A stretch of DNA of 64,000 bases from Chiayiivirga sp. GTDB taxonomy: Bacteria; Pseudomonadota; Gammaproteobacteria; Xanthomonadales; Xanthomonadaceae. The stretch is from positions 62,001 to 126,000 of the forward strand of contig JALCLA010000001.1 of assembly GCA_022647565.1 (NCBI GenBank). The letters run 5' to 3'. Shown one piece after another: positions 19,898 through 28,867 of the stretch; within the stretch, counting starts at the first letter, position 1; every line of letters begins with the position of its first letter. The translations under genes and the position numbers were made by a program. A model generated the notes under the pieces. It did no database searches. It saw only the letters and a program-made list of their open reading frames with translations, and had not been told where the DNA came from.

Positions 19898-20599
19898 TCA
19901 GGGAGAACAGCAGGTGCCGCAGTCGCAGCACCACACCACGCCGCAGCAATACAGCGTGTAGCCATACATGATCGAACCAGCGGCGCATTCGGAGCTACAG
20001 CACCTCATGTCCTGATCGGTGGGGTCTCCATCGCCGCCTTTCTGCAGTCGCGATCCTTTGTCGTCCGGCTTGCCGCAGGTCTTGATCTCCAGACTGCCGC
20101 CCGTACGAGCCTTGATTTCCTCGGGCCCGATGAGATCAACCTCCAAGCCGAGTTCGTACGACCCATCGACTCCATTCTTACCGACCACCGGCCCGCCTAC
20201 GCTCGCCGCCTTGCCTGGAAACACTCCAAGACGCGGCGAACTGCGCAACAGCCACTCGCCGTTGCGTCGCTCAAGCACCTCTACCGCGATGTCGACCGCT
20301 TGCTTGCCGCTCGGCAGCTTCCGGGGCGTGTCTACCGTGTAGCGCAATTGCCACGCCAGATCCGTCCCCTCCTTCTCCAGCGTAAGTTGGCCGGTTTTCC
20401 CCGCCACGACGATCGCATTGTTGTCGAACACTTTCTCGCCATCCAGGACGAATTGCAGGCTTACTTCGAGATAGCTCGCCGGTGTGGCCGCGACCACGCG
20501 CTGTCCCGGAGGTTGAAGCTCTGCGGCGTTCGACGGCGCCGAAATCGTCAGGAATGCGAACATCGCCGCAGCCAGCAACAAATCGCAAGCTCGCTTCAT
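19898..20599 (-). CDS. Exported protein with an 11-cysteine C-terminal tail, unknown function
   Basis: A 233-residue protein. Residues 1-26 form a signal peptide ending SNAA. Residues 27-170 are a beta-rich domain with no cysteines (LEVSLQFVLDGEKVFDNN, GQLTLEKEGTDLAWQLRYTVD), perhaps a periplasmic adaptor. The tail is strikingly different: Cys at 175, 200, 201, 205, 218, 219, 224, 225, 227, 230 and 231, set among Gly, Tyr and Trp and ending CCSP. This could be a metal-binding or disulfide-knotted module, or a cleavable peptide; the sequence does not decide. GGGA lies seven bases before ATG at 20599. No maturation enzyme or transporter adjoins it. I do not recognise the family. Confidence 0.75.
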   Translation of the reverse strand: MKRACDLLLAAAMFAFLTISAPSNAAELQPPGQRVVAATPASYLEVSLQFVLDGEKVFDNNAIVVAGKTGQLTLEKEGTDLAWQLRYTVDTPRKLPSGKQAVDIAVEVLERRNGEWLLRSSPRLGVFPGKAASVGGPVVGKNGVDGSYELGLEVDLIGPEEIKARTGGSLEIKTCGKPDDKGSRLQKGGDGDPTDQDMRCCSSECAAGSIMYGYTLYCCGVVWCCDCGTCCSP

Positions 20600-20716
20600 C
20601 TGATTGTCCCTGCAGGGGGTTGAGAGGACGTGAGCCTAGTCGGAAGCGGGGGGGGGATCAAGCGGAAGGTGACCGTTGCGGATAGAGCCCGGTCGAACCT
20701 TGCATCAATGGCGCGA

Positions 20717-22825
20717 CTACGTTCCGCGCGCACGCTGACGACGTTCGTACATGGCCTGGTCGGCCCGCGCGAGCGTGTCGGCCAGCGCTTCCTGGCCTTC
20801 GCGCAGGGCCCAGCCCAGCGACAGCGCGCAGGGAGATTCGTGCATGTCGCGCTGCAGGCGGGCGACAAGGGCCTCGAGCGCGTGTGCATCGATGTTCGGC
20901 AGCAGCAGCAGGAACTCGTCGCCGCCGGTGCGCACCACCGCGTCGCTGTCGCGCACCCGCTGCTGCAGGAACCCGGTCACGCCCACCAGCACCCGATCCC
21001 CGGCTTCATGACCGAGCCTGTCATTGACCTGCTTGAAGTGGTCGAGGTCGACATTGACCACGGCCCAGTGCGCGTCCGGCCCGTTGCGCTGCTCGAACTC
21101 TTCCAGGTAACGCCGGTTCCACGCGCCGGTGAGCGCATCGCGCTCGCTGCGCTCGCGCAGGGTGGCGGCTTGCTCGTGCTGCGCCGTGACATCGACCGCA
21201 TGCGCGATCACGTAGCGATTGTCCGCATCGACCTGGGCAAGCCGGTTGCCGTAGCGCCAGTAGCGCCGACTGCCATCCAGGCGCTGCACCTCGAAGGTGC
21301 CTTCGGATTCACCGATGCGGCACACCTGCTGCATGTAGCTCTCGAACGCAGTTCGCCGGTCGTCCGGGATGAAACGGCGGACATCGGTGCCAACAAGCGC
21401 CTGCGAGGTGGTGCCGAGGGCTTCCGCCGTGGCGGCGTTCACCATCAGCACCCGACCTTGCAGGTCATGCAGGAACACGTAGCCGGCGCTGAGTTGGAGC
21501 AGGGCGGTGGCGCGCGACTCGTTCTCGCGCACCGCCTGCATCGCGGCACGCAGGCGCCGGTTGGATCGCCGCTGCACCAGGTAGAAGCCCAGCAGCATTG
21601 CCAGCCCGCCGATGGCGGCGAAACTGATGAGACGGGTAACCCGATTCGACGCTGCGAGGGTTCGCTCACGTTCCTGCGCCAGTGCCGCCTCGCCTTCCAG
21701 ACGCAGCAGTTCGTTCTCCTGCTCGGCGTACTTCAGGCGCGCATCGAAGTCGTCGGAGGCCTGGGCGCGGTCGGCCTGGATGAGTTCCGATTCGATCGCG
21801 AGGTAACGCCGGGTTACCGGCTCGCGCTCGTCACCCGGGCGCTTCGCATCGAGCATGACCAGGATCAGCGCGCGCAGCACGCGCAGTTCCTCGCGCGTCA
21901 GTCCTTGATCGCGCAGGGTGTCGGCAGCCGTTTCGAGATGCGCCTGGGCCTGGCGCAGGTCACCTGTTTCCCGCGCGAACAGGCCGAGTGCCTCGTAGCC
22001 CTGGCCGGCGAGCTGGCTGCTGCCCAGGTGCTCGGCCAGTTCAATCACCTGTTCGGCGCTGCGCCGCTGTGTCTGCGAATCGCCGCGCTTGAGCGCCAGG
22101 CGCGCCTGCTCCAGATACAGCTCGGCGCGCAGCTTCGGATCGTCGGTGGTCATGCGCGTTGCGAGCGCGAGCTTCAGGGCCTGGTTTGCCTCGATGCCGC
22201 GGTTGAGCTGGATCAGGGCGCGGGCCCGGTTGCGCAACAGACGGATCCTGAGTCCGGGCTCTTCGCCCGGACGTAGCCGCGCCAGCCCGCGATCGGCGTA
22301 CTCCAGGGCCAGGGCATGCTTGCCCAGCGCATGGCTCATCGAGGAATAGCCGAGATCGATATCGGCCAGCATGCCGGCATGCACGTCACTCGAAAGGCGC
22401 AGTGCGGCTTCCGCCAGGGTGCGCTCGCCCTGGGAGAAATCCTGCATCGCGATGTAGGCGCGGGCTTCGAGTATGAGTCCGCGCGCTTCGAGGCGGATAT
22501 CCGGCACGCGCCTTGCCGCCACCGCCGCCGCGTGTCCGGCCTGTCGCTGGCAGTACAGGTCGGCCAGCACCCGGCAGGCGTTGGCGCGCGCCAGTTCGAG
22601 CAGGGCCAGCTCGCGCGCATCGGCAAGCTGCTGCGCCTGCCGGATCAGGGCGGGCAGCGCCTTGAGCACCTCGGCGGGTTCGGCCAGCGCGCGATCCTCC
22701 AGCGGATGGCGCAGGGCCGCGCCATCGTCCTGCGGCGCTTGCGCCTGCGCCGACAACACCATCAGCAGCAGCGCCAGGCTCGCGCCGATCGACCACATGG
22801 ATTTCAACCGCATCAGGTCTCGCAT
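20717..22825 (-). CDS. Diguanylate cyclase with TPR-like sensor region, PAS and GGDEF domains
   Basis: Makes the second messenger cyclic-di-GMP from two GTP. The 702-residue protein starts with a signal-like membrane segment (MRLKSMWSIGASLALLLMVL), then about 350 residues of helical TPR-like repeats predicted periplasmic, a second membrane helix near residue 400 (LISFAAIGGLAMLLGFYLV), a PAS domain (about 440-550) and a GGDEF domain. The active motif is intact: GGDEF at 634-638. The inhibitory I-site RxxD is present as RDSD at 625-628, exactly five residues ahead. Family knowledge says such enzymes are product-inhibited. ATG at 22825 is preferred; ATG at 22813 is an alternative. It stands alone between two convergent or tandem exported-protein genes. 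Confidence 0.9.
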   Translation of the reverse strand: MRDLMRLKSMWSIGASLALLLMVLSAQAQAPQDDGAALRHPLEDRALAEPAEVLKALPALIRQAQQLADARELALLELARANACRVLADLYCQRQAGHAAAVAARRVPDIRLEARGLILEARAYIAMQDFSQGERTLAEAALRLSSDVHAGMLADIDLGYSSMSHALGKHALALEYADRGLARLRPGEEPGLRIRLLRNRARALIQLNRGIEANQALKLALATRMTTDDPKLRAELYLEQARLALKRGDSQTQRRSAEQVIELAEHLGSSQLAGQGYEALGLFARETGDLRQAQAHLETAADTLRDQGLTREELRVLRALILVMLDAKRPGDEREPVTRRYLAIESELIQADRAQASDDFDARLKYAEQENELLRLEGEAALAQERERTLAASNRVTRLISFAAIGGLAMLLGFYLVQRRSNRRLRAAMQAVRENESRATALLQLSAGYVFLHDLQGRVLMVNAATAEALGTTSQALVGTDVRRFIPDDRRTAFESYMQQVCRIGESEGTFEVQRLDGSRRYWRYGNRLAQVDADNRYVIAHAVDVTAQHEQAATLRERSERDALTGAWNRRYLEEFEQRNGPDAHWAVVNVDLDHFKQVNDRLGHEAGDRVLVGVTGFLQQRVRDSDAVVRTGGDEFLLLLPNIDAHALEALVARLQRDMHESPCALSLGWALREGQEALADTLARADQAMYERRQRARGT

Positions 22826-22905
22826 CGTCCCGGAACTTGCATCCGCGGTTCCCAGCATAGCGAGCGTCGGACCCGCGCGCGAACGCAGGCTCGCCCTGAA
22901 ACGGC

Positions 22906-22930
22906 GACGCCCCGGACAAGCCGGGGCGTC
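22906..22930 (-). terminator. Terminator-like hairpin after the CMF-type hydrolase gene
   Basis: A perfect 10-bp stem GACGCCCCGG / CCGGGGCGTC with a 5-base loop, 23 bases beyond the stop of the hydrolase gene on the minus strand. No long U-tract follows. Confidence 0.65.
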
Positions 22931-22953
22931 GTTGCAACCAGGAGTGTCGCGAC

Positions 22954-24888
22954 TCAGCGCGCGGCGTTGCTGTTCATCGTGGCGTTGCGACTCGTGTCGT
23001 TGTACTGGGCCGGGTCACGCATACCGCTGGTGTGGCACTGGCCCGTGGTGTGGCCACGATTCACGCCACCGGAAAGCTGGCCGTTGACCTGTTCAGTGGT
23101 GCCGTCTTCCGGATCGCTGAGCACGAGATCGGTAGCCACCTGGCAATAGTCGTTGGTGTACCAGTTCGTGGTGCGGAACGCGGTGGTGTAGTAGTTGGCC
23201 TTGGCACGCGAGGCGGTGCTGATGCCGGCCAGCCAGCTCGATGCACCGCTGTAGGTGAGGTTGTCGTTGGTGCCGCAGCCGACGCCGAACCAGCTGCCCA
23301 GTGTCGCCAGGATGCCGGCCAGGTTGGTGCCCTTGTAGGGCGTGCCCACCGACTGGATCAGGCGATTGCCGGTGGCATTGTCCAGACCCGACCAGTAGTA
23401 GTTGTACAGGTGCAGCGAAGCCATGCCGCCCTGGCTGTGCGCGACGATGCCGTAGCTGTTCCAGGTATTGCCGAAGGTCTTGATGCGCTGTGCGAACTGG
23501 TCGTTGCTGCGGCTCTGGTTGACGTCGAGGAAGGTGGACGCGGTGCCGAACTGCGCCGCCGGCCACACCCCGCCGGAACAATAGCCGTGCACCAGCAGCA
23601 GGCGCTTGCCCACGCCCTTCTCCCGCGCCATCGACATCGGTCGCGGGCCCATGCGCATGGCGTCGTCGATCACGATCTCCTTGCCGGCCGCCTTGGGTGC
23701 GATCGGCGGCAAGTCGAGCGCGAGGCGCTTCGCGGACGCCAGGGTGATGAAGTGGTCGGGGTCTTCGATGCGCAGGTTGCGCAGCTCGAATGGCGCCATC
23801 GCGCCGGCGCGCTGCACCCAGCGCGGATCGAAACCGAGGCTGAGCTTGCCCTCGGCCGGCGTACTCATGCCGCCAACCCAGGCCACCGGCGCGGGCGTGC
23901 CGGCCGCGTCGCGACCCCAGACCTCGGCATAGGCGCGGTAGTGCTGGCCGCGCTTGTCCGACGCCAACGGGATGTTGATCGAGAGGCGCTCGCCGGGCAC
24001 CGCCACGGCCGCCGCCTTGCTCGAAAGCAGTTGCAGCGAGGCATCGACGATCGGCACCACGTGTTCGGCGCTGCGCAACAAGGCCCGGCCCTCGCGGTTG
24101 CTGCCGCTCACCTGCACCTGCGCCAGATAGGTGCCGCTCTTGCTGGCGAGGAAATCGCCACCGAACAGGCCATCGCCGGCATTGCCGTCGTGATGCCGGC
24201 CATCGTCGAACATGGCATGGGTTTCGATCACGCCGTCGGGCGCGGTGACGCGCAACTCGGCACGCGCGATGCGCCCCGCCGCCTTGCCCAGCAAGGGCGT
24301 CTCGAACTCGTCCACCGCGGTGAGCTGGGCGGTGAAGCCGAGGCGCTCGCCCAGTTGCTGGCGCTTGTGGGTCTGGTAGGACGCGAGTTCGGTGCGCTCG
24401 TTGCCCTCGATCAGCACGAAACCTCGCGCCGCAACGCCAGCTTCGGCGCGCAGCTTCAACGTCCACTCGCCGTTCGGCACCTGGTCGAGTTCGTAGTAAT
24501 CGGCGGCGTGCAGGGTCTGTTCCAGCCCGAATTCCGCCGCCTTTGCGCGATTGGCCACGGCGTTCGCGGCCTTGGTCTGGCGCTCGCCGGGGCGACCCAG
24601 TTCGGCCTGCCAGGCCTGGTGATCACCACCGAATACCAGGAATCGCGCGCGACCGTTCTCCACCGGCAGCGTGCCCTGCCAGGATTGGCCGCCAGCCTTG
24701 TCGGCGCGCAGCTCGATCGGCAGCAGGGCAGCCTTGGAATGGATCGTGGCCTCGACCGGATCGGGCGCGGCCATGGCGGCAAACTCGTCGGGCGCACCCG
24801 AGAGCTGCTTCGGAACCAGCGTGGATTGCGCAAAGGCACAGAGCGGCAAGGTCGCCAGGATGGCGACGGACAGACGACGACGCAGCAT
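22954..24888 (-). CDS. Secreted alpha/beta hydrolase of the 'conditioned medium factor' type
   Basis: A 644-residue exported protein related to bacterial proteins annotated as conditioned medium factor in Xanthomonadales; a lipase/esterase fold is expected. A signal peptide (1-20, CAFAQ) is followed by beta-rich domains: a region with MFDDGRHHDGNAGDGLFGG resembles the calcium-binding 'choice-of-anchor X' domain. The C-terminal hydrolase domain starts at LLLVHGYCSGGVWP (oxyanion-hole HG) and has the nucleophile elbow AHSQGG with Ser485. The tail GQCHTSGMRDPAQ gives a likely catalytic His. Cys pairs (e.g. GVGCGTND, NDYCQVA, GQCH) suit an extracytoplasmic protein. GGGAGGG precedes ATG at 24888. 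The substrate is not known. Confidence 0.85.
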   Translation of the reverse strand: MLRRRLSVAILATLPLCAFAQSTLVPKQLSGAPDEFAAMAAPDPVEATIHSKAALLPIELRADKAGGQSWQGTLPVENGRARFLVFGGDHQAWQAELGRPGERQTKAANAVANRAKAAEFGLEQTLHAADYYELDQVPNGEWTLKLRAEAGVAARGFVLIEGNERTELASYQTHKRQQLGERLGFTAQLTAVDEFETPLLGKAAGRIARAELRVTAPDGVIETHAMFDDGRHHDGNAGDGLFGGDFLASKSGTYLAQVQVSGSNREGRALLRSAEHVVPIVDASLQLLSSKAAAVAVPGERLSINIPLASDKRGQHYRAYAEVWGRDAAGTPAPVAWVGGMSTPAEGKLSLGFDPRWVQRAGAMAPFELRNLRIEDPDHFITLASAKRLALDLPPIAPKAAGKEIVIDDAMRMGPRPMSMAREKGVGKRLLLVHGYCSGGVWPAAQFGTASTFLDVNQSRSNDQFAQRIKTFGNTWNSYGIVAHSQGGMASLHLYNYYWSGLDNATGNRLIQSVGTPYKGTNLAGILATLGSWFGVGCGTNDNLTYSGASSWLAGISTASRAKANYYTTAFRTTNWYTNDYCQVATDLVLSDPEDGTTEQVNGQLSGGVNRGHTTGQCHTSGMRDPAQYNDTSRNATMNSNAAR

Positions 24889-25196
24889 GTTTCCCTCCCC
24901 AGGGATGAGCGAACGATTCGGATCGAATGGGCCGCGTCAGCGCGGCCACCCCGAAGCGTCTTGCACGCCCTACGGTCCCGGTGCGCTCCCATGCACCGGG
25001 CCCCAAACCGTACGGGGGGGTGCGGGCATCTTAGCGATTGTGACGCGCTTCGCAACCGGATATTTGTCAACGCAAGCAACACGTTGCGAATGAAACCATT
25101 CGAAGGCTCCAAACGAGTGTTCGATCGAGTGCGGCACTTGGCATGGCGGCAGGGATTGCCCGATCACACCTCGTGAAGCAGCCACGCACCCAGCCT
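24889..25196. other. Intergenic region, 308 bases, with a strong stem-loop in the hydrolase leader
   Basis: No gene is supported. It separates the DUF349 gene's 3' end from the hydrolase start, both minus strand. Within it 24977-24984 (CCCGGTGC) pairs with 24993-25000 (GCACCGGG), and outside that 24971-24976 (TACGGT) pairs with 25007-25012 (ACCGTA). The structure could terminate DUF349 transcripts or be part of the hydrolase 5' leader. An AT-richer patch at 25052-25075 may hold the hydrolase promoter. Confidence 0.45.
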
Positions 25197-27746
25197 TCAG
25201 GCGGCCGGATCACTCCAGCACGCCACGATCCGCAGCAAGCGCGCGTGATCGCCCTGGCCGGGCGACGCCTCGCCGCCCTCCAGCAAGAGCCATTGCATCA
25301 GGCGTTCACGCGGGTCGGTGGCGGCCGCGGCAACACCTTGCAGGCGCGTGGCGAGACGCTGCATCTGGATCTGGCGCCGCAGCGCCTGGGCCTCGGCCGG
25401 ACTCTCCAGGCCGAGGTCCAGCTCGGCCTCGACCAGCCATGCGGCGCGCGCCGCCAGGGTGGCCGCGTCGGCCACGGCGCGACCGCGATCAGATTGCGCG
25501 CGGGCCCAGCGCGGCGCGAGGCGACGGCGCGGTTGCTCGTCCAGCGCCAGCGCCTGCCACCGGGCTTCTGCCGTGGCGGCGTCGAGCTGGTCCTGCGCCA
25601 CCGCTGCCAGCAGGGCGGACGCTTCCGCCAGGGCCTGCAGGCGCGTGCCGCGCCGACCGGCTTCGAGCCGTTGTTGCGCCTCGCGCACCCTGGCAACCGC
25701 CTGGTCGAACCGGCGTTCGCCGTCGTTGCTGCGCGGTGCTCGCTCGCGCGACTCGCGCCGCGGGCCCTCGGGTCGGCCTCGCGTCTCGCGCCCTTCGCCG
25801 GGCTTGCGCGCACGCACCGGTGGCGCGTCGTTCGCGGCCACGCCCGCATGCAACTCGCGCCAGCTGGCGCTGAGTGCGGCAATCCGGCCTTCGGCATGCA
25901 GCAGGGCTTCGGCGTCGCCGCCCGCGAGCGTCGCCAACTCATCCAGCATGCGTTGCGACTCGGACGCGAGGTGTGCGCTGGCCTGCGTGGCACTGGCCTG
26001 GCGCTCTCGCTCGCGCGCGAACAGCGGCTCGATCAGGGCTTGCCACTCCTGTTCGAGCGCGGCCTCCTGCGCGCGCGCGACGCGTGGCAGGGCCTTCCAT
26101 TCCTGCTGCGCGCTGCGCGCCAGATCGAGCGCTGTGGGCGCATCGGCGTGGGTCAGCTCGCGCCGCAGTCGCGCGATCAGTTTGCGCCGCGCCAGCGCGG
26201 CATCCTCGCGTTGTGCGTCGAGCCCGGCATCGATGCGGGTGAGTCCGTCGCGCAGCGCCCGCGCCACGCTGGTCCGTGCCTTGGGCTCGAGTTCGTCCAG
26301 TGTGCGCAGGGCTTCAACCAGCTTGCGGCGCAATCCGACCAGGGCCGCTGCCGACGCCGGCGCGAGCGCTTCGGGCGCGGCTTGCGCCAGCAAGGCGTCG
26401 AAGGCCTCGCGCTTCTGCCCGCGCAGTTCGTCGCGCTTCTCGAAATAAGCGCGGGTCGGCGCCATCGCACGGCCGCACAGGGCACGGAAGCGGCGCGCCA
26501 GGCCCGCACTGCGGTCCGCATCGCCGGGTTCGACCGCTTCCACCTTGGCCCATTCGGCTTGCAGCTCGCGCACCCGGTTCGCCACTGCATCCGGGTGCGG
26601 CGCGGCCGCGATCAACGCCTCGACCTCCTCGCACAAGCGCGCCCGCACCCGATTGCCGGACCAGCGCTCCCAGCGATCCAGTTCAGCCACGCGCGCCTCG
26701 ATCTCGGCCAAACGCTCGCGCCGCTCGGGCGTGAGCTTCGGCAATTGCGGCACCGCCGCGTGCAGGCGCTGCAGCGCCGGACGCGCCTCGCCCAGGTGCT
26801 TGGCGGCGGTGGCGCGATTGGCTTCGGCCAGCAAGGCGTCGAACGCGCTCCAGTCGGTTTCCACCCGTGGCGGCCGGCTCGCCTCGAGCGCGCGCTGCGC
26901 GGCTTCGGCCTGCGCCGCGTCGGCGCGCGCGACGATTTCCTGCGCGGCTTCCTGCAGCCGCGTGTCGCGCCGCGCCAGCGCATCATGGACCCGCGTGAAG
27001 TAGGCCTCGACCTTGGCTTGCAGCGCCGCGTCAGCGTGCTCGCGATGCGCTTGCCATTCGCCACCGGCTTGCGCCAGCTGCGCCACGAGATCGTCTGGCT
27101 GCTGCTGCGCCCAGCGCGTCAGCTGCTCGCACAAACCGTCGGCATAGCGCTGCGTCGCGGCAGCGTCGCCGCGCGCCAGGCGCAGGCCTTCGGCGCGCTC
27201 GTGCGCTCGCCGCGACAGGGTCTTGTCGCGCTTGCGCAGTTGTTCGGCCAGTTTGTCCAGGGCTTCTTCGCCATCGACGCGCTCCAGCAGCTCGGCGCGC
27301 AGGCCCGCGTCGGCCTCATCGACACAACGCCGCTGCAGGAAGCCGGGGCGCGTGATCCGCGCCAGCGCTGCGCGGCGTGATTCGATGTCCGAGGCCGATT
27401 CGGCCACGCGTTCGAACAGGTCGCCGGGCAGGTCGAGCGCCAGCGCCGCGAGTCGCGCGCCGGGCGCGAGCCCGGTCTTGTTGTCGAGCAGCAGCTTCTG
27501 CAGTCGACCCAGGGCCGCGGCGCGCGTGTCCGCGTCGGGGTCGTTGCGATGCCGTTGCAGCAGGAATTCCACCGCGCTCACGCGCGCCAGCGCGGCGCGA
27601 CGCACCGCCGGCTCGGCATCGTTGGCGGCGATCTCGGGTAACTTGGCCAGCAATTCGGGCGCGGACTCGTCGCGTACCGCGATGGCGCGACGCTCGGGAT
27701 CGCGCTGTTCCCAGGCGGGGGGCTTGAAGGCGGAAAACAGTTTCAT
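25197..27746 (-). CDS. DUF349 domain protein
   Basis: An 849-residue, Ala/Arg/Glu-rich, almost entirely helical cytoplasmic protein. The start MKLFSAFKPPAWEQRDPERR and the first 250 residues resemble HEAT-like helical repeats (RRAALARVSAVEFL, TRAAALGRLQKLL). Several DUF349 units follow, recognisable by their W and FKE/RAYFE patterns such as WERWSGNRVRARL and RFRALCGRAMAPTRAYFEKRDELRG. The region around residues 640-710 is a low-complexity basic linker ([19 protein letters not shown]). DUF349 proteins occur widely in Bacteroidetes and Gammaproteobacteria; no biochemical role is established to my knowledge. An upstream 43-codon extension is rejected because it is Arg/Pro-rich and lacks a ribosome site. 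Confidence 0.85.
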   Translation of the reverse strand: MKLFSAFKPPAWEQRDPERRAIAVRDESAPELLAKLPEIAANDAEPAVRRAALARVSAVEFLLQRHRNDPDADTRAAALGRLQKLLLDNKTGLAPGARLAALALDLPGDLFERVAESASDIESRRAALARITRPGFLQRRCVDEADAGLRAELLERVDGEEALDKLAEQLRKRDKTLSRRAHERAEGLRLARGDAAATQRYADGLCEQLTRWAQQQPDDLVAQLAQAGGEWQAHREHADAALQAKVEAYFTRVHDALARRDTRLQEAAQEIVARADAAQAEAAQRALEASRPPRVETDWSAFDALLAEANRATAAKHLGEARPALQRLHAAVPQLPKLTPERRERLAEIEARVAELDRWERWSGNRVRARLCEEVEALIAAAPHPDAVANRVRELQAEWAKVEAVEPGDADRSAGLARRFRALCGRAMAPTRAYFEKRDELRGQKREAFDALLAQAAPEALAPASAAALVGLRRKLVEALRTLDELEPKARTSVARALRDGLTRIDAGLDAQREDAALARRKLIARLRRELTHADAPTALDLARSAQQEWKALPRVARAQEAALEQEWQALIEPLFARERERQASATQASAHLASESQRMLDELATLAGGDAEALLHAEGRIAALSASWRELHAGVAANDAPPVRARKPGEGRETRGRPEGPRRESRERAPRSNDGERRFDQAVARVREAQQRLEAGRRGTRLQALAEASALLAAVAQDQLDAATAEARWQALALDEQPRRRLAPRWARAQSDRGRAVADAATLAARAAWLVEAELDLGLESPAEAQALRRQIQMQRLATRLQGVAAAATDPRERLMQWLLLEGGEASPGQGDHARLLRIVACWSDPAA

Positions 27747-27816
27747 TGCGACTCGCGGTGAAAGCCGCCGCATCGGCGCGGCGACGGGAGCGCGAGTGTA
27801 GCGGCAGGGTGGCGGA

Positions 27817-28827
27817 TCAGTCCTCGTCCTCGCTCCAGATCGATCCCTGCCATCCGGCCGGCGGCTCCCGCGCAATTCCGGCGGCGAGCAGGCGGCTTCG
27901 CATCACGTCGAGTTCGGTTGCTCCAGGTTCGCGCCAGGCCGCCATCCGCGCGTCGAACCGGCGGGCATCAGCGGCCGCATCCGTTCCGCCATCGGCACCG
28001 TCTGACTCTTGCCAGGCGGCGAATTGCCACGCCGCGCGGCGGCGCGCGCGCACCACCTCCTCCCGCGCCGGTCCGATGAGCAGCGCGGCAAGGCGCTTCG
28101 CCGCTACCTGTTGCACGAGGTAGAGGTCGGCATTCGCCATCATGCGGCGCAACGCGGCGATGCAAAGCGACTTGCGCTCAGGCGCCAGCTTCGTGGAGGC
28201 GCTCTCCCGACAGGCGCGTGACAAGCCCGACAGGCCAGGCAGGAGGTCGGTCTGGGCCATGCCCATGGCCCAGGTGAATCGCAGCTGCGCCTCGCTTGGG
28301 GCGATGCCGTGGCCAGGGCTGTCTGCGTCGCGAGAACTGGCCGGCAAGGGCAAGCGCTCCAGTGCCGTCAGGTAACGACGCAGCCACTCGGCGAAGTAGG
28401 TATCGAAGCGGGGGCTTGCCGCGATCTGGCGCAGCCTCCGGTCGGTATCGGCTTCGCTCCAGGGTGCAGGCAAGAACCAGACCGCGCCGTTGTTGGCGTC
28501 GATGCGCTGCAACTCGAGGATGGCCGCGGCTCGATCGCAATGGCGAAAGTCGCCGGCGCAATCGGTCGCCATCCGCCACCATCCCGCCGCATCCGGATTC
28601 AAGGCCCGGGCCCGAACCATCCGGGCACCGGCTTCGTCCGGTTCGCCGACTCCGAACCTTGCCGCCAGGATCACGTCGGTCGGCTCGTCGGAGAGCGCCA
28701 GCAGGCGCCCGAGTTCGGTCATGTGGGCCCGCCAGACCGTGGCGCAATCCTGCCCGCCGGCCGCGATCAGATGCGCTGGCGCGCTGCACAACAAGGCAAC
28801 CAGGACCAACAACGACTTCATGTTCAT
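27817..28827 (-). CDS. Exported protein of unknown function
   Basis: A 336-residue product with a signal peptide (MNMKSLLVLVALLCSAPAHLIAAG). The rest is helical and rich in Ala, Arg and Asp, with Cys at DCATVW, TDCAGDFRHCDRAA and, later, SRACRES and LCIAAL. The GWWRMATDCAG...ILELQRIDANNGAVW layout, in which short helices pair residue by residue, suggests TPR/Sel1-like repeats. ATG at 28827 has GGAGGA 11 bases upstream. It sits 40 bases downstream of the gamma-glutamyltransferase stop on the same strand and may be in one transcript with it. The in-frame upstream extension overlaps the GGT gene and is not believed. Confidence 0.7.
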   Translation of the reverse strand: MNMKSLLVLVALLCSAPAHLIAAGGQDCATVWRAHMTELGRLLALSDEPTDVILAARFGVGEPDEAGARMVRARALNPDAAGWWRMATDCAGDFRHCDRAAAILELQRIDANNGAVWFLPAPWSEADTDRRLRQIAASPRFDTYFAEWLRRYLTALERLPLPASSRDADSPGHGIAPSEAQLRFTWAMGMAQTDLLPGLSGLSRACRESASTKLAPERKSLCIAALRRMMANADLYLVQQVAAKRLAALLIGPAREEVVRARRRAAWQFAAWQESDGADGGTDAAADARRFDARMAAWREPGATELDVMRSRLLAAGIAREPPAGWQGSIWSEDED

Positions 28828-28867
28828 GGCAACGACGATCCTCCAGGGGCGTGGTCGGTCCCGGGAC

